From NCBI GenBank assembly GCA_017462915.1, contig JAFTQG010000010.1, positions 1-64,000 on the forward strand: a stretch of 64,000 nt of DNA, written 5' to 3'. This DNA is from Prevotella sp. Lineage in GTDB: Bacteria > Bacteroidota > Bacteroidia > Bacteroidales > Bacteroidaceae. A program made the position numbers and the translations under genes. The notes below the pieces were generated by a model. That model searched no databases and was not told where the DNA came from. It worked only from the letters and a program-made list of their open reading frames with translations. Below, piece by piece: positions 37,355 through 46,188 of the stretch (within the stretch, counting starts at the first letter, position 1; each line of letters begins with the position of its first letter).

Positions 37355-38872
37355 CTATTTGTTCTTTACAGGAATAAGGAGCACAAGCGCGAAACCCACG
37401 ATGAAGATGGTCATGGTACCGAGCACAATGGCAAGATATTCGTGCAGCCCAGGGTCAGGAAGCCCTATCCATTTCCAGGCCGAAATCCATGCGATGACAG
37501 CAAAACCACACAGCACACCGATGACAGCGTGGATATTCTTGACCTTCGTGGAGAGATAGCCGAGCAGGAAAAGGCCAAGCATACCTCCAGAGAAGATTGA
37601 CGACAATTTCCACCATGCATCAAGTATACTGTCGACATTTACCAGCGCTATGGCGACACAGATGCCGAGCACGCCGATAAGAACGGAGCCGAGTTTGAGC
37701 ACCATAAGATGTTCCTTGTCGCCGATGCCTTTTGTACGGTCACTGCCTTTTCGGTGGACATGCCTGCGCATACGCATCCAATAGTCGGTAAGGAGAATTG
37801 TCGAGCATGATGTCACTGACGTTGCGACGGTAGACATTCCTGCAGCAAACACACTGGCTATGAGCAGGCCTGTCAGACCTGTAGGCAACGAGTGCACCAT
37901 AAAATAAGGGAACACATAGTCTGTCTTGTCGGCAGCCTCAAAAGCAGCTATCTGTGCATCAGGGAAAACCTTGTAGTAACTGAAAAGACAGGTGCCTATC
38001 AAGAAGAACAGCGCCGATACAGGAATATACAGCCAGCCGCCGAAAAGGGCAGCATTCTTTGCCTCCTTATCCGTCTTTGCAGTATGGTAACGCTGTACAT
38101 AGTTCTGGTCTATGCCGTAGTTCTGGAGATTGATGAATACACCATATATAAGACATACCCAGAAAGTGGAATGTGCGACATCAGAGAACGAGAACGAGCC
38201 TAACGAGAACTTGTTCCTTCCTGCCTCGTCAAGTGTGTCCCACCCTATCTGCAACGCCTGCATAGGACCTTCCGGCATGGAGAACATCAGCACAGCAAGG
38301 CATACCAATGCTCCTCCTATCAGGATGAAGCCCTGTATCGCCTCGGTCCATATCACTGCCTTCATTCCTCCAAGCATCGAATAGAAGATGATGGCTATGG
38401 ACGTGATGATGATAACCGTGCGGAGATCCCATCCCATAAGGATATTCATCGGCATCGCAAGCAGAAAGAGTATAGAGCCCATGCGGGCAATCTGCGTCAG
38501 CAGATAACATGCCGAAGCATATATTCTCGCCCATGGACCGAAGCGCTCCTCAAGGAAGGCGTATGCGGAAACACTCTCGTGATTCCTGTAAAAAGGCACA
38601 AACCACTTGGCCGCTATCCAGCAGGCTATAGGTATACTTAGTCCGAAGACAAAAGGATTCCAGTCCGAGGCGTATGCCTTACCGGGATTGCCGAGATATG
38701 AGATGCTGGAGACATATGTCGAGAAGATACTCATACCCACGACCCAGCCTGGTATGCTCTGTCCTGCATTGGTGAATTCCTTGGCACTGGTGTCCTTGCT
38801 GTAAAACAGGCTGCCCATAAGGACTATGCCACCGGTGAAGACAAGGAATACTATAATATCTATTATGTGCAT
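37355..38872 (-). CDS. Sodium/solute symporter (SSS family), first copy
   Basis: This 505-residue membrane protein has about 13 helices and starts 'MHIIDIIVFLVFTGGIVLMGS', then 'GWVVGMSIFSTYVSSISYLGNPGKAY', typical of the SSS family. It should take up a sugar, sugar acid or sialic-acid-like compound with Na+. It lies 26 bases after the aldolase-type gene and 79 bases before fucI, so these genes probably share a transcript. Confidence 0.88.
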   Translation of the reverse strand: MHIIDIIVFLVFTGGIVLMGSLFYSKDTSAKEFTNAGQSIPGWVVGMSIFSTYVSSISYLGNPGKAYASDWNPFVFGLSIPIACWIAAKWFVPFYRNHESVSAYAFLEERFGPWARIYASACYLLTQIARMGSILFLLAMPMNILMGWDLRTVIIITSIAIIFYSMLGGMKAVIWTEAIQGFILIGGALVCLAVLMFSMPEGPMQALQIGWDTLDEAGRNKFSLGSFSFSDVAHSTFWVCLIYGVFINLQNYGIDQNYVQRYHTAKTDKEAKNAALFGGWLYIPVSALFFLIGTCLFSYYKVFPDAQIAAFEAADKTDYVFPYFMVHSLPTGLTGLLIASVFAAGMSTVATSVTSCSTILLTDYWMRMRRHVHRKGSDRTKGIGDKEHLMVLKLGSVLIGVLGICVAIALVNVDSILDAWWKLSSIFSGGMLGLFLLGYLSTKVKNIHAVIGVLCGFAVIAWISAWKWIGLPDPGLHEYLAIVLGTMTIFIVGFALVLLIPVKNK

Positions 38873-38898
38873 AGTAATGATTGTAAGGTTGGAACTTT

Positions 38899-39840
38899 TT
38901 ACAGTTTCAGTTTACCATGCTCCACATTCAGCTTCGCAAGTGCGATAGTGACCTTGTCACGTTCCGGCTTATCGAACTTGTAGAATGGAGAAGCAACGAA
39001 ATCATCGTCTATGACACCGAGCTGCTGGCAAGCGCACTTCAGTCCCTTAAGATAGCTGGAACCATGTCGGCCGATGGTGTATACCGTACGGCTTATCTGC
39101 ATGATAATCTGCTGCAGCTTTACAAGTTTCTCTATATCCTTGTCCTTTGCGGCATTGTACATTGCCACATAAAGTTCAGGGAACATATTGGCACCGCCGT
39201 TCACACCGCCGTTGGCACCCATGAGCACACACTCGCCGGTAATCTCCTCCGGACCGCAGAACATCATGAAGTCAGGGTTGACCTTGCGCACCTCATACAT
39301 CACGCTCTGGAAATAGACAGCATTGGCAGAAGAATCCTTCAAGCCTACCACTTGCTTCATCTTGGCAAGACGGGCAACTGTCTCCGGAGCGAAATTGACC
39401 TTGACATGTGACGGCATATTATAAAGGAATACCGGGAGAGGGAGCTGCGGTACAAGCTCTTCATAGAACTGGGCAAGCTCCGGCTGTCCGGTCGCGAAAT
39501 AATATGGAGGAGCAGAGACAAGACCGTCAGCGCCGCAATCCTTGGCGATATTGGCAAGGCGGACAGCCTCCACTATAGATGTCTCCGTGATACATACGAG
39601 TATAGGAAGACGACCGTTGTTGATACGGCAGGACTCGCGAATCATCTGCTCGCGGACACTGAACGAAAGAGACTGCTCCTCGCCTGTCGTACCCAGCACG
39701 AAGAGACCATGCACACCTCCTGCAATGAGATGATTGATAAGACGCTCCAGACTCGGGACATCAACGGTCTCATTGTCAAGAAGTGGAGTTACAAGTGGCG
39801 GAACAATACCGCTGAGCGGTGTTTTCATCAAATCTATCAT
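38899..39840 (-). CDS. DapA/NanA-family class I aldolase
   Basis: The 313-residue protein has the family marks: 'GTTGEEQSLS', 'LYNMPSHV' with the catalytic Tyr and 'VVGLKDSSAN' with the Schiff-base Lys. It could be dihydrodipicolinate synthase, N-acetylneuraminate lyase or a 2-keto-3-deoxy-sugar-acid aldolase. Its place as the first gene before a symporter and fucI favours a catabolic aldolase over lysine synthesis; this is an inference. A TAnnTTTG-like box (TAATTTTG, minus strand, plus 39875-39882) lies 35 bases upstream. Confidence 0.82.
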   Translation of the reverse strand: MIDLMKTPLSGIVPPLVTPLLDNETVDVPSLERLINHLIAGGVHGLFVLGTTGEEQSLSFSVREQMIRESCRINNGRLPILVCITETSIVEAVRLANIAKDCGADGLVSAPPYYFATGQPELAQFYEELVPQLPLPVFLYNMPSHVKVNFAPETVARLAKMKQVVGLKDSSANAVYFQSVMYEVRKVNPDFMMFCGPEEITGECVLMGANGGVNGGANMFPELYVAMYNAAKDKDIEKLVKLQQIIMQISRTVYTIGRHGSSYLKGLKCACQQLGVIDDDFVASPFYKFDKPERDKVTIALAKLNVEHGKLKL

Positions 39841-39874
39841 AATTCAAATAAGTTAGTTATTGTTAGTTTGCTTG

Positions 39875-39882
39875 CAAAATTA
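39875..39882 (-). promoter_or_regulatory. Putative -7 box for the aldolase-symporter-fucI operon
   Basis: The minus strand reads TAATTTTG, a TAnnTTTG match 35 bases before the aldolase ATG. No TTTG at the usual distance was seen, so confidence is modest. Confidence 0.4.
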
Positions 39883-39920
39883 ATAATTTTTTCAAAGAAA
39901 AACGCATAATCTACGCTAAA

Positions 39921-39953
39921 TTTGTGTTAATTCAAAAAACTTTTGTACTTTTG
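39921..39953 (+). promoter_or_regulatory. Promoter of trmD
   Basis: TTTG (39921-39924) and TACTTTTG (39946-39953) are 21 bases apart, close to the Bacteroidetes consensus. The expected start of transcription falls within a few bases of the trmD ATG at 39961, so the mRNA may have almost no leader. Confidence 0.65.
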
Positions 39954-39960
39954 CAAACAA

Positions 39961-40635
39961 ATGAGAATAGATATAATAACAGTATTACCCCAAATGCTCG
40001 AGCCATTCATGAACGAGAGCATCCTGGCAAGAGCACAGAAAAAAGGGCTTGTGGAGATACATATCCACAACCTCCGTGACTATACCCTCGACAAGTGGAA
40101 ACGTGTCGACGACTACCCGTACGGCGGATTTGCCGGCATGGTAATGCAGATAGAGCCTATCGACCGATGCATCTCCGCACTGAAGGCTGAGCGTGATTAT
40201 GACGAGATAATATTCACATCGCCTGACGGAGAGCAGTTCAACCAGCATGTCGCCAACGACTTGTCGATGAAGGAGAACATCATCATCCTTGCAGGACACT
40301 ACAAGGGCATAGACCAAAGAGTACGCGACCATCTCATCACCCGCGAGATAAGCATCGGAGACTTCGTGCTGACGGGAGGAGAACTTCCGGCGGCTGTCAT
40401 GGCTGATGCCATCGTCAGACTCATCCCTGGAGTAATCGGCGACGAGCAGTCCGCCTTCTCAGACTGCTTCCAGGACGACCTGCTGTCTGCTCCGATATAC
40501 ACGCGGCCGGCCGAATACACGGGCTGGCGCGTGCCCGACATACTGCTCTCCGGACATGAGGCGAAGATAAAGGAGTGGGAAATGGAGCAGGCTCTTGCGA
40601 GGACAAAAGCCCTGCGCCCTGACCTCCTGAAATAG
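39961..40635 (+). CDS. trmD: tRNA (guanine-N1)-methyltransferase TrmD
   Basis: The 224-residue protein starts '[16 protein letters not shown]', then '[14 protein letters not shown]' and '[12 protein letters not shown]' with the SAM trefoil knot '[16 protein letters not shown]'. TrmD methylates G37 of tRNAs at N1 and so prevents frameshifts. The ATG at 39961 is the family start; an earlier ATG at 39943 lies in the promoter. Confidence 0.96.
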   Translation: MRIDIITVLPQMLEPFMNESILARAQKKGLVEIHIHNLRDYTLDKWKRVDDYPYGGFAGMVMQIEPIDRCISALKAERDYDEIIFTSPDGEQFNQHVANDLSMKENIIILAGHYKGIDQRVRDHLITREISIGDFVLTGGELPAAVMADAIVRLIPGVIGDEQSAFSDCFQDDLLSAPIYTRPAEYTGWRVPDILLSGHEAKIKEWEMEQALARTKALRPDLLK

Positions 40636-40694
40636 GCCGCAACGGCATTTGGACGACAACGAAACGAACATAAACGATAAAAACATAAGAAGAT

Positions 40695-41921
40695 ATGAAC
40701 CTGACAGAACGCTTTCTGAACTATACCAAGTTTGACACACAGTCAAGCGAGGACTCACAGACTGTGCCAAGCACGCCCGAGAAACAGCTTGCCTTTGCAC
40801 GATACCTGAAGGAAGAGCTTGAAGACGAAGGACTTGAAGACGTGGAAATGGACGACAAGGGATATGTCTACGCTACCCTGCCTTCGAATATCAAGCAGGA
40901 TGTGCCGACCATCGGCTTCATCTCACACTACGACACGTCGCCAGACTGCTCCGGCGCGGACATCAAGGCGCGCATCGTGGAGAACTATGACGGTGGCGAC
41001 ATCATCCTCTCCGAAGGCATAGTTTCCTCCCCTACCAAGTTCCCAGAACTGCTGCAGCATAAGGGAGAAGACCTCATTGTGACAGATGGACACACGTTGC
41101 TCGGGGCTGACGACAAGGCCGGCATCGCGGAAATCATACAGGCAATGGTATGGCTGAAGGAGCATCCGGAGGTGAAGCACGGCAAGATACGTGTCGCTTT
41201 CAATCCTGATGAAGAGATAGGTATGGGTGCACACCATTTCGATGTCGAGAAATTCGGGTGTGACTGGGCTTATACGATAGACGGAGGAGACCTCGGAGAC
41301 CTTGAGTACGAGAACTTCAACGCCGCTTCTGCCAAGGTCACCGTAAAGGGTGTCAGCGTGCATCCTGGATATGCCAAGGGCAAGATGCTCAACGCCAATG
41401 TCGTGGCTATGGAGTTTGCCAATATGATGCCTGCCGACGAAAGGCCTGAGACAACGGAAGGCTACGAGGGATTCTACCACCTGCTGCATATCGAGGGCGG
41501 CATAGAGTCTGCAAAACTGGCATACATCATACGTGACCACGACAGGCAGAAATTCGAGGACAGGAAAGCTTTCATAAAGAAAGCAGGAGAACAGCTGAAC
41601 GCTAAATACGGCGATGGCACTGTCTCTGTTGACGTAAAGGACCAGTATTACAACATGAAGGAGAAGATAGACCCTCAGATGCACGTCATAGACATTGTGC
41701 TCCATGCCATGCAGGAGTGTGACGTACCGCCGCGCGTCGAGCCTATCCGTGGCGGCACAGACGGCGCACAGCTGTCATTCAAGGGACTTCCGTGCCCTAA
41801 CATCTTCGCCGGCGGAGTGAATTTCCATGGTCCTTATGAGTTCGTATCCTGTCAGGTGATGGAGAAAGCCATGAACACCATCATCAAGATATGTGAGCTC
41901 ACTGCGCAGTATAACGACTGA
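40695..41921 (+). CDS. pepT: Peptidase T (tripeptidase)
   Basis: The 408-residue M20 metallopeptidase has '[10 protein letters not shown]', '[13 protein letters not shown]', '[15 protein letters not shown]' and '[24 protein letters not shown]', all of PepT. It removes the N-terminal residue of tripeptides with two zinc ions. It follows trmD after 59 bases. Confidence 0.95.
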   Translation: MNLTERFLNYTKFDTQSSEDSQTVPSTPEKQLAFARYLKEELEDEGLEDVEMDDKGYVYATLPSNIKQDVPTIGFISHYDTSPDCSGADIKARIVENYDGGDIILSEGIVSSPTKFPELLQHKGEDLIVTDGHTLLGADDKAGIAEIIQAMVWLKEHPEVKHGKIRVAFNPDEEIGMGAHHFDVEKFGCDWAYTIDGGDLGDLEYENFNAASAKVTVKGVSVHPGYAKGKMLNANVVAMEFANMMPADERPETTEGYEGFYHLLHIEGGIESAKLAYIIRDHDRQKFEDRKAFIKKAGEQLNAKYGDGTVSVDVKDQYYNMKEKIDPQMHVIDIVLHAMQECDVPPRVEPIRGGTDGAQLSFKGLPCPNIFAGGVNFHGPYEFVSCQVMEKAMNTIIKICELTAQYND

Positions 41922-42105
41922 TAACGCTTACATCCCATACAGGAAACGACATAAACGGATACGGACTGACTGCTGTACAGACAACAACGGCAAGTCATGC
42001 GAGAGGATTTCAGCAAAAAAGTTACATCCCTTGACAGGCTGGACACGCATGTCCGTGCAAGCACCGTTAACGCTTTAGAAATCAACCGATAAGACATAGA
42101 CAGAA

Positions 42106-42186
42106 AAAGGTCACCTTTCGTCGTGTGAAAGGTGACCTTTTTTATTGTCGAAGGTGACGGTCTGCACTGCAAAAGGTCACCATTTG
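42106..42186. repeat. GGTNACC 22-bp phased array, copy C
   Basis: Heptamers occur at 42109 (GGTCACC), 42131 (GGTGACC), 42153 (GGTGACG) and 42175 (GGTCACC), each exactly 22 bases apart. Units 1 and 2 are perfect complements, extend to AAAGGTCACCTTTC paired with GAAAGGTGACCTTT, and run into T residues, so this copy could terminate transcription of pepT. It lies between pepT and a convergent lipoprotein gene. The rest of the 41922-42289 gap shows no gene. Confidence 0.88.
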
Positions 42187-42289
42187 CAAGTTGTTTACGA
42201 TATACAGGAACTGACTCTCTTGGTTTCCACCGCAAAGAGGCTATAAGGATCGTACCATAAGGCAACAATATCAGCAGCAGAGCAAAGTA

Positions 42290-42856
42290 TCAGACACCGT
42301 CTTCCTCATATTCGTCGTCAGCACTACTGTCTATCTGCGTATCTTGAGACATGGAGAGATTGCCGGTCCTGTCTATCTTCATTACCAGCGGTACAAAGGC
42401 ATCACTCTGCACATCAGGCGAACCGACGCTGACGGCAAAGACAAGGTTATTGCCCTCCACCCTGTCGAACACGATACCCAGCAGTCCGCCTTCCTTAGCG
42501 ACATTGCTGCTGCCGGCACACGAGGAGAAGTCCTTCTTTGTGAACTTCCTGCGGAAAGCATCTGTCCCGTCAGCACGCTTGACATTCACCTCTATGGCAT
42601 TGTCATAATATTCCTGACCGTTTTCATCCTTCACCTGCGGCAGATTCTTATCCACATTCCTCAAGACAAACACGGTATACTCCTTACCCAGCCATGTCAC
42701 CTCACGCTCCTGCTTTATCGGTTTCATCTGCTGAGGACCTTTCTTCACCTCGGCTTTCGGAGCCGGAACGATGATATCCTGCTTCTCCTGCTTCTCGCTG
42801 CATGATGCAAAAAGCAAAAGAGAGGCGGCAGATATTATAAGATGTGTTTTCAACAT
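42290..42856 (-). CDS. Lipoprotein, DUF4738-like
   Basis: The N-terminus is a signal with lipobox 'LLFASCSEK'. After a Lys/Glu/Pro stretch the protein has a beta-rich domain ('EVTWLGKEYTVFVLRNVDKNLPQVKDENG...RRKFTKKDFSSC') like the DUF4738 lipoproteins of Prevotella. The C-terminus is acidic. It is likely anchored in the envelope; function unknown. The DUF assignment is from memory of the pattern. Confidence 0.7.
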   Translation of the reverse strand: MLKTHLIISAASLLLFASCSEKQEKQDIIVPAPKAEVKKGPQQMKPIKQEREVTWLGKEYTVFVLRNVDKNLPQVKDENGQEYYDNAIEVNVKRADGTDAFRRKFTKKDFSSCAGSSNVAKEGGLLGIVFDRVEGNNLVFAVSVGSPDVQSDAFVPLVMKIDRTGNLSMSQDTQIDSSADDEYEEDGV

Positions 42857-42919
42857 TTCGGTTTTCAGTTTTAGTTATACGGCATATATTCCACATGGAG
42901 CCTGTCTCCGACACGGCAC

Positions 42920-43309
42920 TCACCCCAACATCTCCAGCAGTTCCTCGTTGAGTTCGGTAAAGCGTCGCGGCTTGAAGCCTATGAGGAGGATACACAGAAA
43001 GGCGTTACATGCTATCTCGAACGATGATATCTCGACATCATCATCAATGACGACTTCCTTGCCGAGAATGACGTTCCACTGGGCTTCGAAGCAACGGTCC
43101 TCAGCCCCTACGAAGCAATCATCGCTGTCCTGCGCGTCAATCAGCTGGTATGTTATCTTCTTTTTAGAAGCTACCGGACGTTGTGCCAACAAAAAATCGT
43201 AAGCCTCCTGTATCTCAGGACGCTTACGATTCAAATCAGGAATCATTCCACTGAGTTCAGTGAAAATCTCTCCGAATGTGTATTTTTCTAATATTTCCTT
43301 TAATATCAT
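42920..43309 (-). CDS. Conserved hypothetical protein, 129 aa
   Basis: A soluble protein with no recognised family. It has a helical N-terminus ('LKEILEKYTFGEIFTELSGMIPDLNRKRPEIQEAYDFLLAQRP') and a mixed C-terminal part. Its ATG at 43309 overlaps the ribH stop as TGATG, so translation is coupled to ribH. This suggests a real gene, not an artefact. A link to riboflavin synthesis is not shown. Confidence 0.65.
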   Translation of the reverse strand: MILKEILEKYTFGEIFTELSGMIPDLNRKRPEIQEAYDFLLAQRPVASKKKITYQLIDAQDSDDCFVGAEDRCFEAQWNVILGKEVVIDDDVEISSFEIACNAFLCILLIGFKPRRFTELNEELLEMLG

Positions 43310-43779
43310 CAGAATTTTGCCATCTTGATTGCCGCTACAGCGCATTCCTCACCCTTGTTGCCGAGTGCGCCACCGGCTCTTTCACGTGCATCTTCCATTG
43401 TCTCTGTAGCAAGGACACCGAAAATTACCGGTACGGCACTCGTGACATTCAGCTGCGCGAAACCTGCCGTAACACTGTTTACCACGCAGTCAAACGAGTG
43501 GGTCTTGCCCTTTACCACGCATCCCAAGGCTATGACAGCATCATATCCGTCATTCAGAGTCATCTGGTGTGCTCCGTAGACCAGTTCCATTGTCCCGGGC
43601 ACACGCTTTACATGAATGTTCTCAGGCAAGGCCTCGAAGCCTTCAAGAGCTGTGACAGCGCCTTCAAGGAGAGCGTCGGTGATTTCCGGATTGCGTTCAG
43701 ATACCACTATGCCGAAACACATGTTCTCAGCATTAGGGACTTTAGTTCTGTCGTAATCGGAAAAGTTTCTTGTAGCCAT
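43309..43779 (-). CDS. ribH: 6,7-dimethyl-8-ribityllumazine synthase
   Basis: The 156-residue protein has 'FGIVVSERNPEITDALLEGA', 'VKRVPGTMELVYGAH' and 'ALGCVVKGKTHSFD' with the catalytic His. It forms lumazine, the last precursor of riboflavin, in an icosahedral or pentameric complex. It is followed by a TGATG overlap with the small gene downstream and starts 4 bases after the TPR gene stop. Confidence 0.95.
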   Translation of the reverse strand: MATRNFSDYDRTKVPNAENMCFGIVVSERNPEITDALLEGAVTALEGFEALPENIHVKRVPGTMELVYGAHQMTLNDGYDAVIALGCVVKGKTHSFDCVVNSVTAGFAQLNVTSAVPVIFGVLATETMEDARERAGGALGNKGEECAVAAIKMAKF

Positions 43780-43783
43780 TATA

Positions 43784-44473
43784 TTATTCTGTGCAACGTT
43801 CTATGTACTTGTCGATCTCGCGATATACAGCAGAGTTGACATAATCAGCCTTGATACTCTTGTAAATCTCGAGAGCCTCGTCCTTCTTGCCCTGGCTTTC
43901 AAGGAGTTCGCCCGCCTGGAGGAGGAACTGTGGAGAGAGGGACTGGTTGTGGCCTGTCTCAGCCTCAGAGTCTGCCATCTTTGCCGCTTTCTTCAGCGCA
44001 GCGATAGCGTCATCGATTTTGTTCAGCTTGGCATACACGTTTCCGAGTGCGCCGACAGCTGCCGGGGAAACCATTGCGTCATCAGAAGTGGAGAACTCTC
44101 CAAGATACTTCTCTGCCTCCTGAGCCTTTCCGAGATTAGCATAGCAAAGGCCGGCATAGAGGTTTGCAAGATTAGCGGCGTCTGTGCAGCTGTACTTGTC
44201 GGCAATGGTAAGGAAGCCTGGGTTCACCCCGTCACCTTTCAGAGCCTTATCATACTGCTCCTGAGCGAAGAGCTCCTGGGCCTTAGCCATAGCTGTGCTT
44301 GCCTCGTCCTGACGCGGCTGGAGGTAGAACGTGTTGATAAGTATTGCGCCGGCAACAACCACTAGGAGTGCCACAACACTTATACCGATAATTTTTTTGT
44401 ACTTTACAACAAACGCTTCTGTCTTTGTCAGTGTCTCTGTTGTCTGAGCCTGATTTGCCATTTTATTTTCCAT
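43784..44473 (-). CDS. Membrane-anchored TPR protein
   Basis: A short N-terminal cytoplasmic tail is followed by a membrane helix (about residues 29-49) and periplasmic TPR-like helices ('LANLYAGLCYANLGKAQEAEKYL', 'GALGNVYAKLNKIDDAIAALKKA', 'LLQAGELLESQGKKDEALEIYK'). The layout resembles YfgM/ancillary SecYEG-translocon helper or similar scaffold proteins. I chose ATG 44473, which gives a sensible N-terminus. Confidence 0.8.
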   Translation of the reverse strand: MENKMANQAQTTETLTKTEAFVVKYKKIIGISVVALLVVVAGAILINTFYLQPRQDEASTAMAKAQELFAQEQYDKALKGDGVNPGFLTIADKYSCTDAANLANLYAGLCYANLGKAQEAEKYLGEFSTSDDAMVSPAAVGALGNVYAKLNKIDDAIAALKKAAKMADSEAETGHNQSLSPQFLLQAGELLESQGKKDEALEIYKSIKADYVNSAVYREIDKYIERCTE

Positions 44474-44617
44474 ATTGTTTTTATTTTTGTTTTCTTTACT
44501 GCGCGAAACGGGCATTCCGAGTCATATACTCTATCTTTGCATCATTTCAGAATATGCCACAATTCGGACGCAAAATTAGTGAAATTATCTCACATAATGA
44601 AATTTAATGCTACTTTT

Positions 44618-44649
44618 TTTGTTTTTTACAGTGAAAAATGCTAACTTTG
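44618..44649 (+). promoter_or_regulatory. Promoter of recF
   Basis: TTTG (44618-44621), then exactly 20 bases, then TAACTTTG (44642-44649): a full match to the Bacteroidetes sigma-ABfr consensus. It lies 18 bases before the ATG at 44668 and rules out the in-frame ATG at 44638 as the start. Confidence 0.75.
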
Positions 44650-44667
44650 CGACAAATTTATCGAAGA

Positions 44668-45768
44668 ATGATACTCAAAAAGCTGGCAATCATCAATTAC
44701 AAGAACATAAAGGAGGCTACGCTTGAGCTGTCCCCCAATATAAATTGTCTCATTGGCAGCAACGGCATGGGAAAGACAAATATCCTCGACGCCGTATATT
44801 ATCTCTCATTCTGCAAGAGTCACACACCTGCCGTAGACTCGCAGATCATCCGTCACGATGAGGATTTCTTCGTGCTTGACGGACTGTATGAAGACGACAA
44901 AGGCAACGAGGAACAGATATACTGCGGCATGAAACGCGGCACGCGCAAGCATTTCAAGCGCAACAAGAAAGAATACAAGCGGCTGTCACAGCATATCGGC
45001 CTTATACCTCTTATTATAGTGTCACCTGGGGACACAAGCATGATAGACGGCGGAAGCGAATACAGAAGGCGGTTCATGGATGTGGTGATAGCACAGTGCC
45101 AGCCGGAATACATGGATGCCTTGACGCGGTACGGCAACGCCCTGCAACAGCGCAACGCCTTGCTGAAGATGGAGGAGGAGCCGGATATGACCCTTATGGG
45201 ACTTTGGGAAGAGGAGATGGCTCGTGAAGGAGAACGCATATACGCTTTCAGAAAGGACTTTATAGAGCGTCTCACGCCTCTTTTCCAGACGATATACGAC
45301 CGTACATCGGGCTCTCACGAGACCGTCGAACTGAAATATGTTTCGCATTGCCAGCGTGGCCCATTGCTTGACGTCATAAGAAGAGACAGGCATAAAGACC
45401 GTGCCGTAGGCTACTCTCTGCACGGCATACACCGGGACGATCTCGAGATGACCATCAACGGCTATCCGCTGCGACGTGAGGGAAGCCAAGGGCAGACAAA
45501 GACATTCGTCATAGCAATGAAGCTGGCTCAGTTCGATTTCCTACGCAAGACAGCCGGCAATACGGCACCGCTGTTGCTGCTTGATGATATCTTCGACAAG
45601 CTCGATGCCTCACGTGTGGAGCAGATCGTGAAACTTGTAGCGGGCAACCAGTTCGGACAGATTTTCATCACCGACACCAACCGCGACCATCTTGACGAGA
45701 TTCTGTCACATACTACACTGGACCACAAGATATTCCACATATCTGAAGGCGAAGTGTCATTACAGTGA
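44668..45768 (+). CDS. recF: DNA replication and repair protein RecF
   Basis: The 366-residue SMC-like ATPase has 'NCLIGSNGMGKTNILDAVYYLSF' (Walker A), 'YSLHGIHRDDLEM', 'REGSQGQTKTFVIAMKLAQF' (signature) and 'APLLLLDDIFDKLDASR' (Walker B). RecF helps load RecA at gaps. The start at 44668 ('MILKKLAIINYKNI') fits the family and the promoter found just upstream. Confidence 0.94.
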   Translation: MILKKLAIINYKNIKEATLELSPNINCLIGSNGMGKTNILDAVYYLSFCKSHTPAVDSQIIRHDEDFFVLDGLYEDDKGNEEQIYCGMKRGTRKHFKRNKKEYKRLSQHIGLIPLIIVSPGDTSMIDGGSEYRRRFMDVVIAQCQPEYMDALTRYGNALQQRNALLKMEEEPDMTLMGLWEEEMAREGERIYAFRKDFIERLTPLFQTIYDRTSGSHETVELKYVSHCQRGPLLDVIRRDRHKDRAVGYSLHGIHRDDLEMTINGYPLRREGSQGQTKTFVIAMKLAQFDFLRKTAGNTAPLLLLDDIFDKLDASRVEQIVKLVAGNQFGQIFITDTNRDHLDEILSHTTLDHKIFHISEGEVSLQ

Positions 45769-45806
45769 CAACGACATTACAATATTATATGATATAGACA
45801 GACCGT

Positions 45807-46097
45807 ATGTTCAGAAAGAAAGAAAGACCCGTCAGCGATATCGTCATGGAGATTCTCAGAGCGCAAGGACTTGAGACCCCTCTGCTGCAGAGACGTCTCA
45901 TAAATGCCTGGGAAGAGACTGCCGGGGCTTTGGCGGCACGGTATACAGGGGAGAAATTCATAAAGAACCAGACGCTGATGGTAAAGATAACGAATCCTGC
46001 CATGCGGGCAGAACTCAGCATGATACGCACCCAACTCAAGAACAAGCTCAATGCACAAGTGGGAGCACAAGTCATCGCAGATGTGAGATTCTATTGA
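45807..46097 (+). CDS. DUF721 (DciA-like) protein
   Basis: The 96-residue protein ('EETAGALAARYTGEKFIKNQTLMVKITNPAMRAELSMIRTQL') matches the DUF721 fold. DUF721/DciA proteins often lie next to recF or dnaA/gyrB and DciA helps the replicative helicase. The gene follows recF after 38 bases, supporting that reading. Confidence 0.85.
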   Translation: MFRKKERPVSDIVMEILRAQGLETPLLQRRLINAWEETAGALAARYTGEKFIKNQTLMVKITNPAMRAELSMIRTQLKNKLNAQVGAQVIADVRFY

Positions 46098-46188
46098 TTA
46101 CCATAAAGGACAACAGCAAAGCCGTATACCCCTACCCCGTTTCGGACAGTACGATAAAAGACAATAACTCAATAAAAACATAAAGAAC

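Noticed and set aside
44638..44668. ATG at 44638 as the recF start
   Set aside because: It lies inside the promoter, ahead of the expected transcription start.
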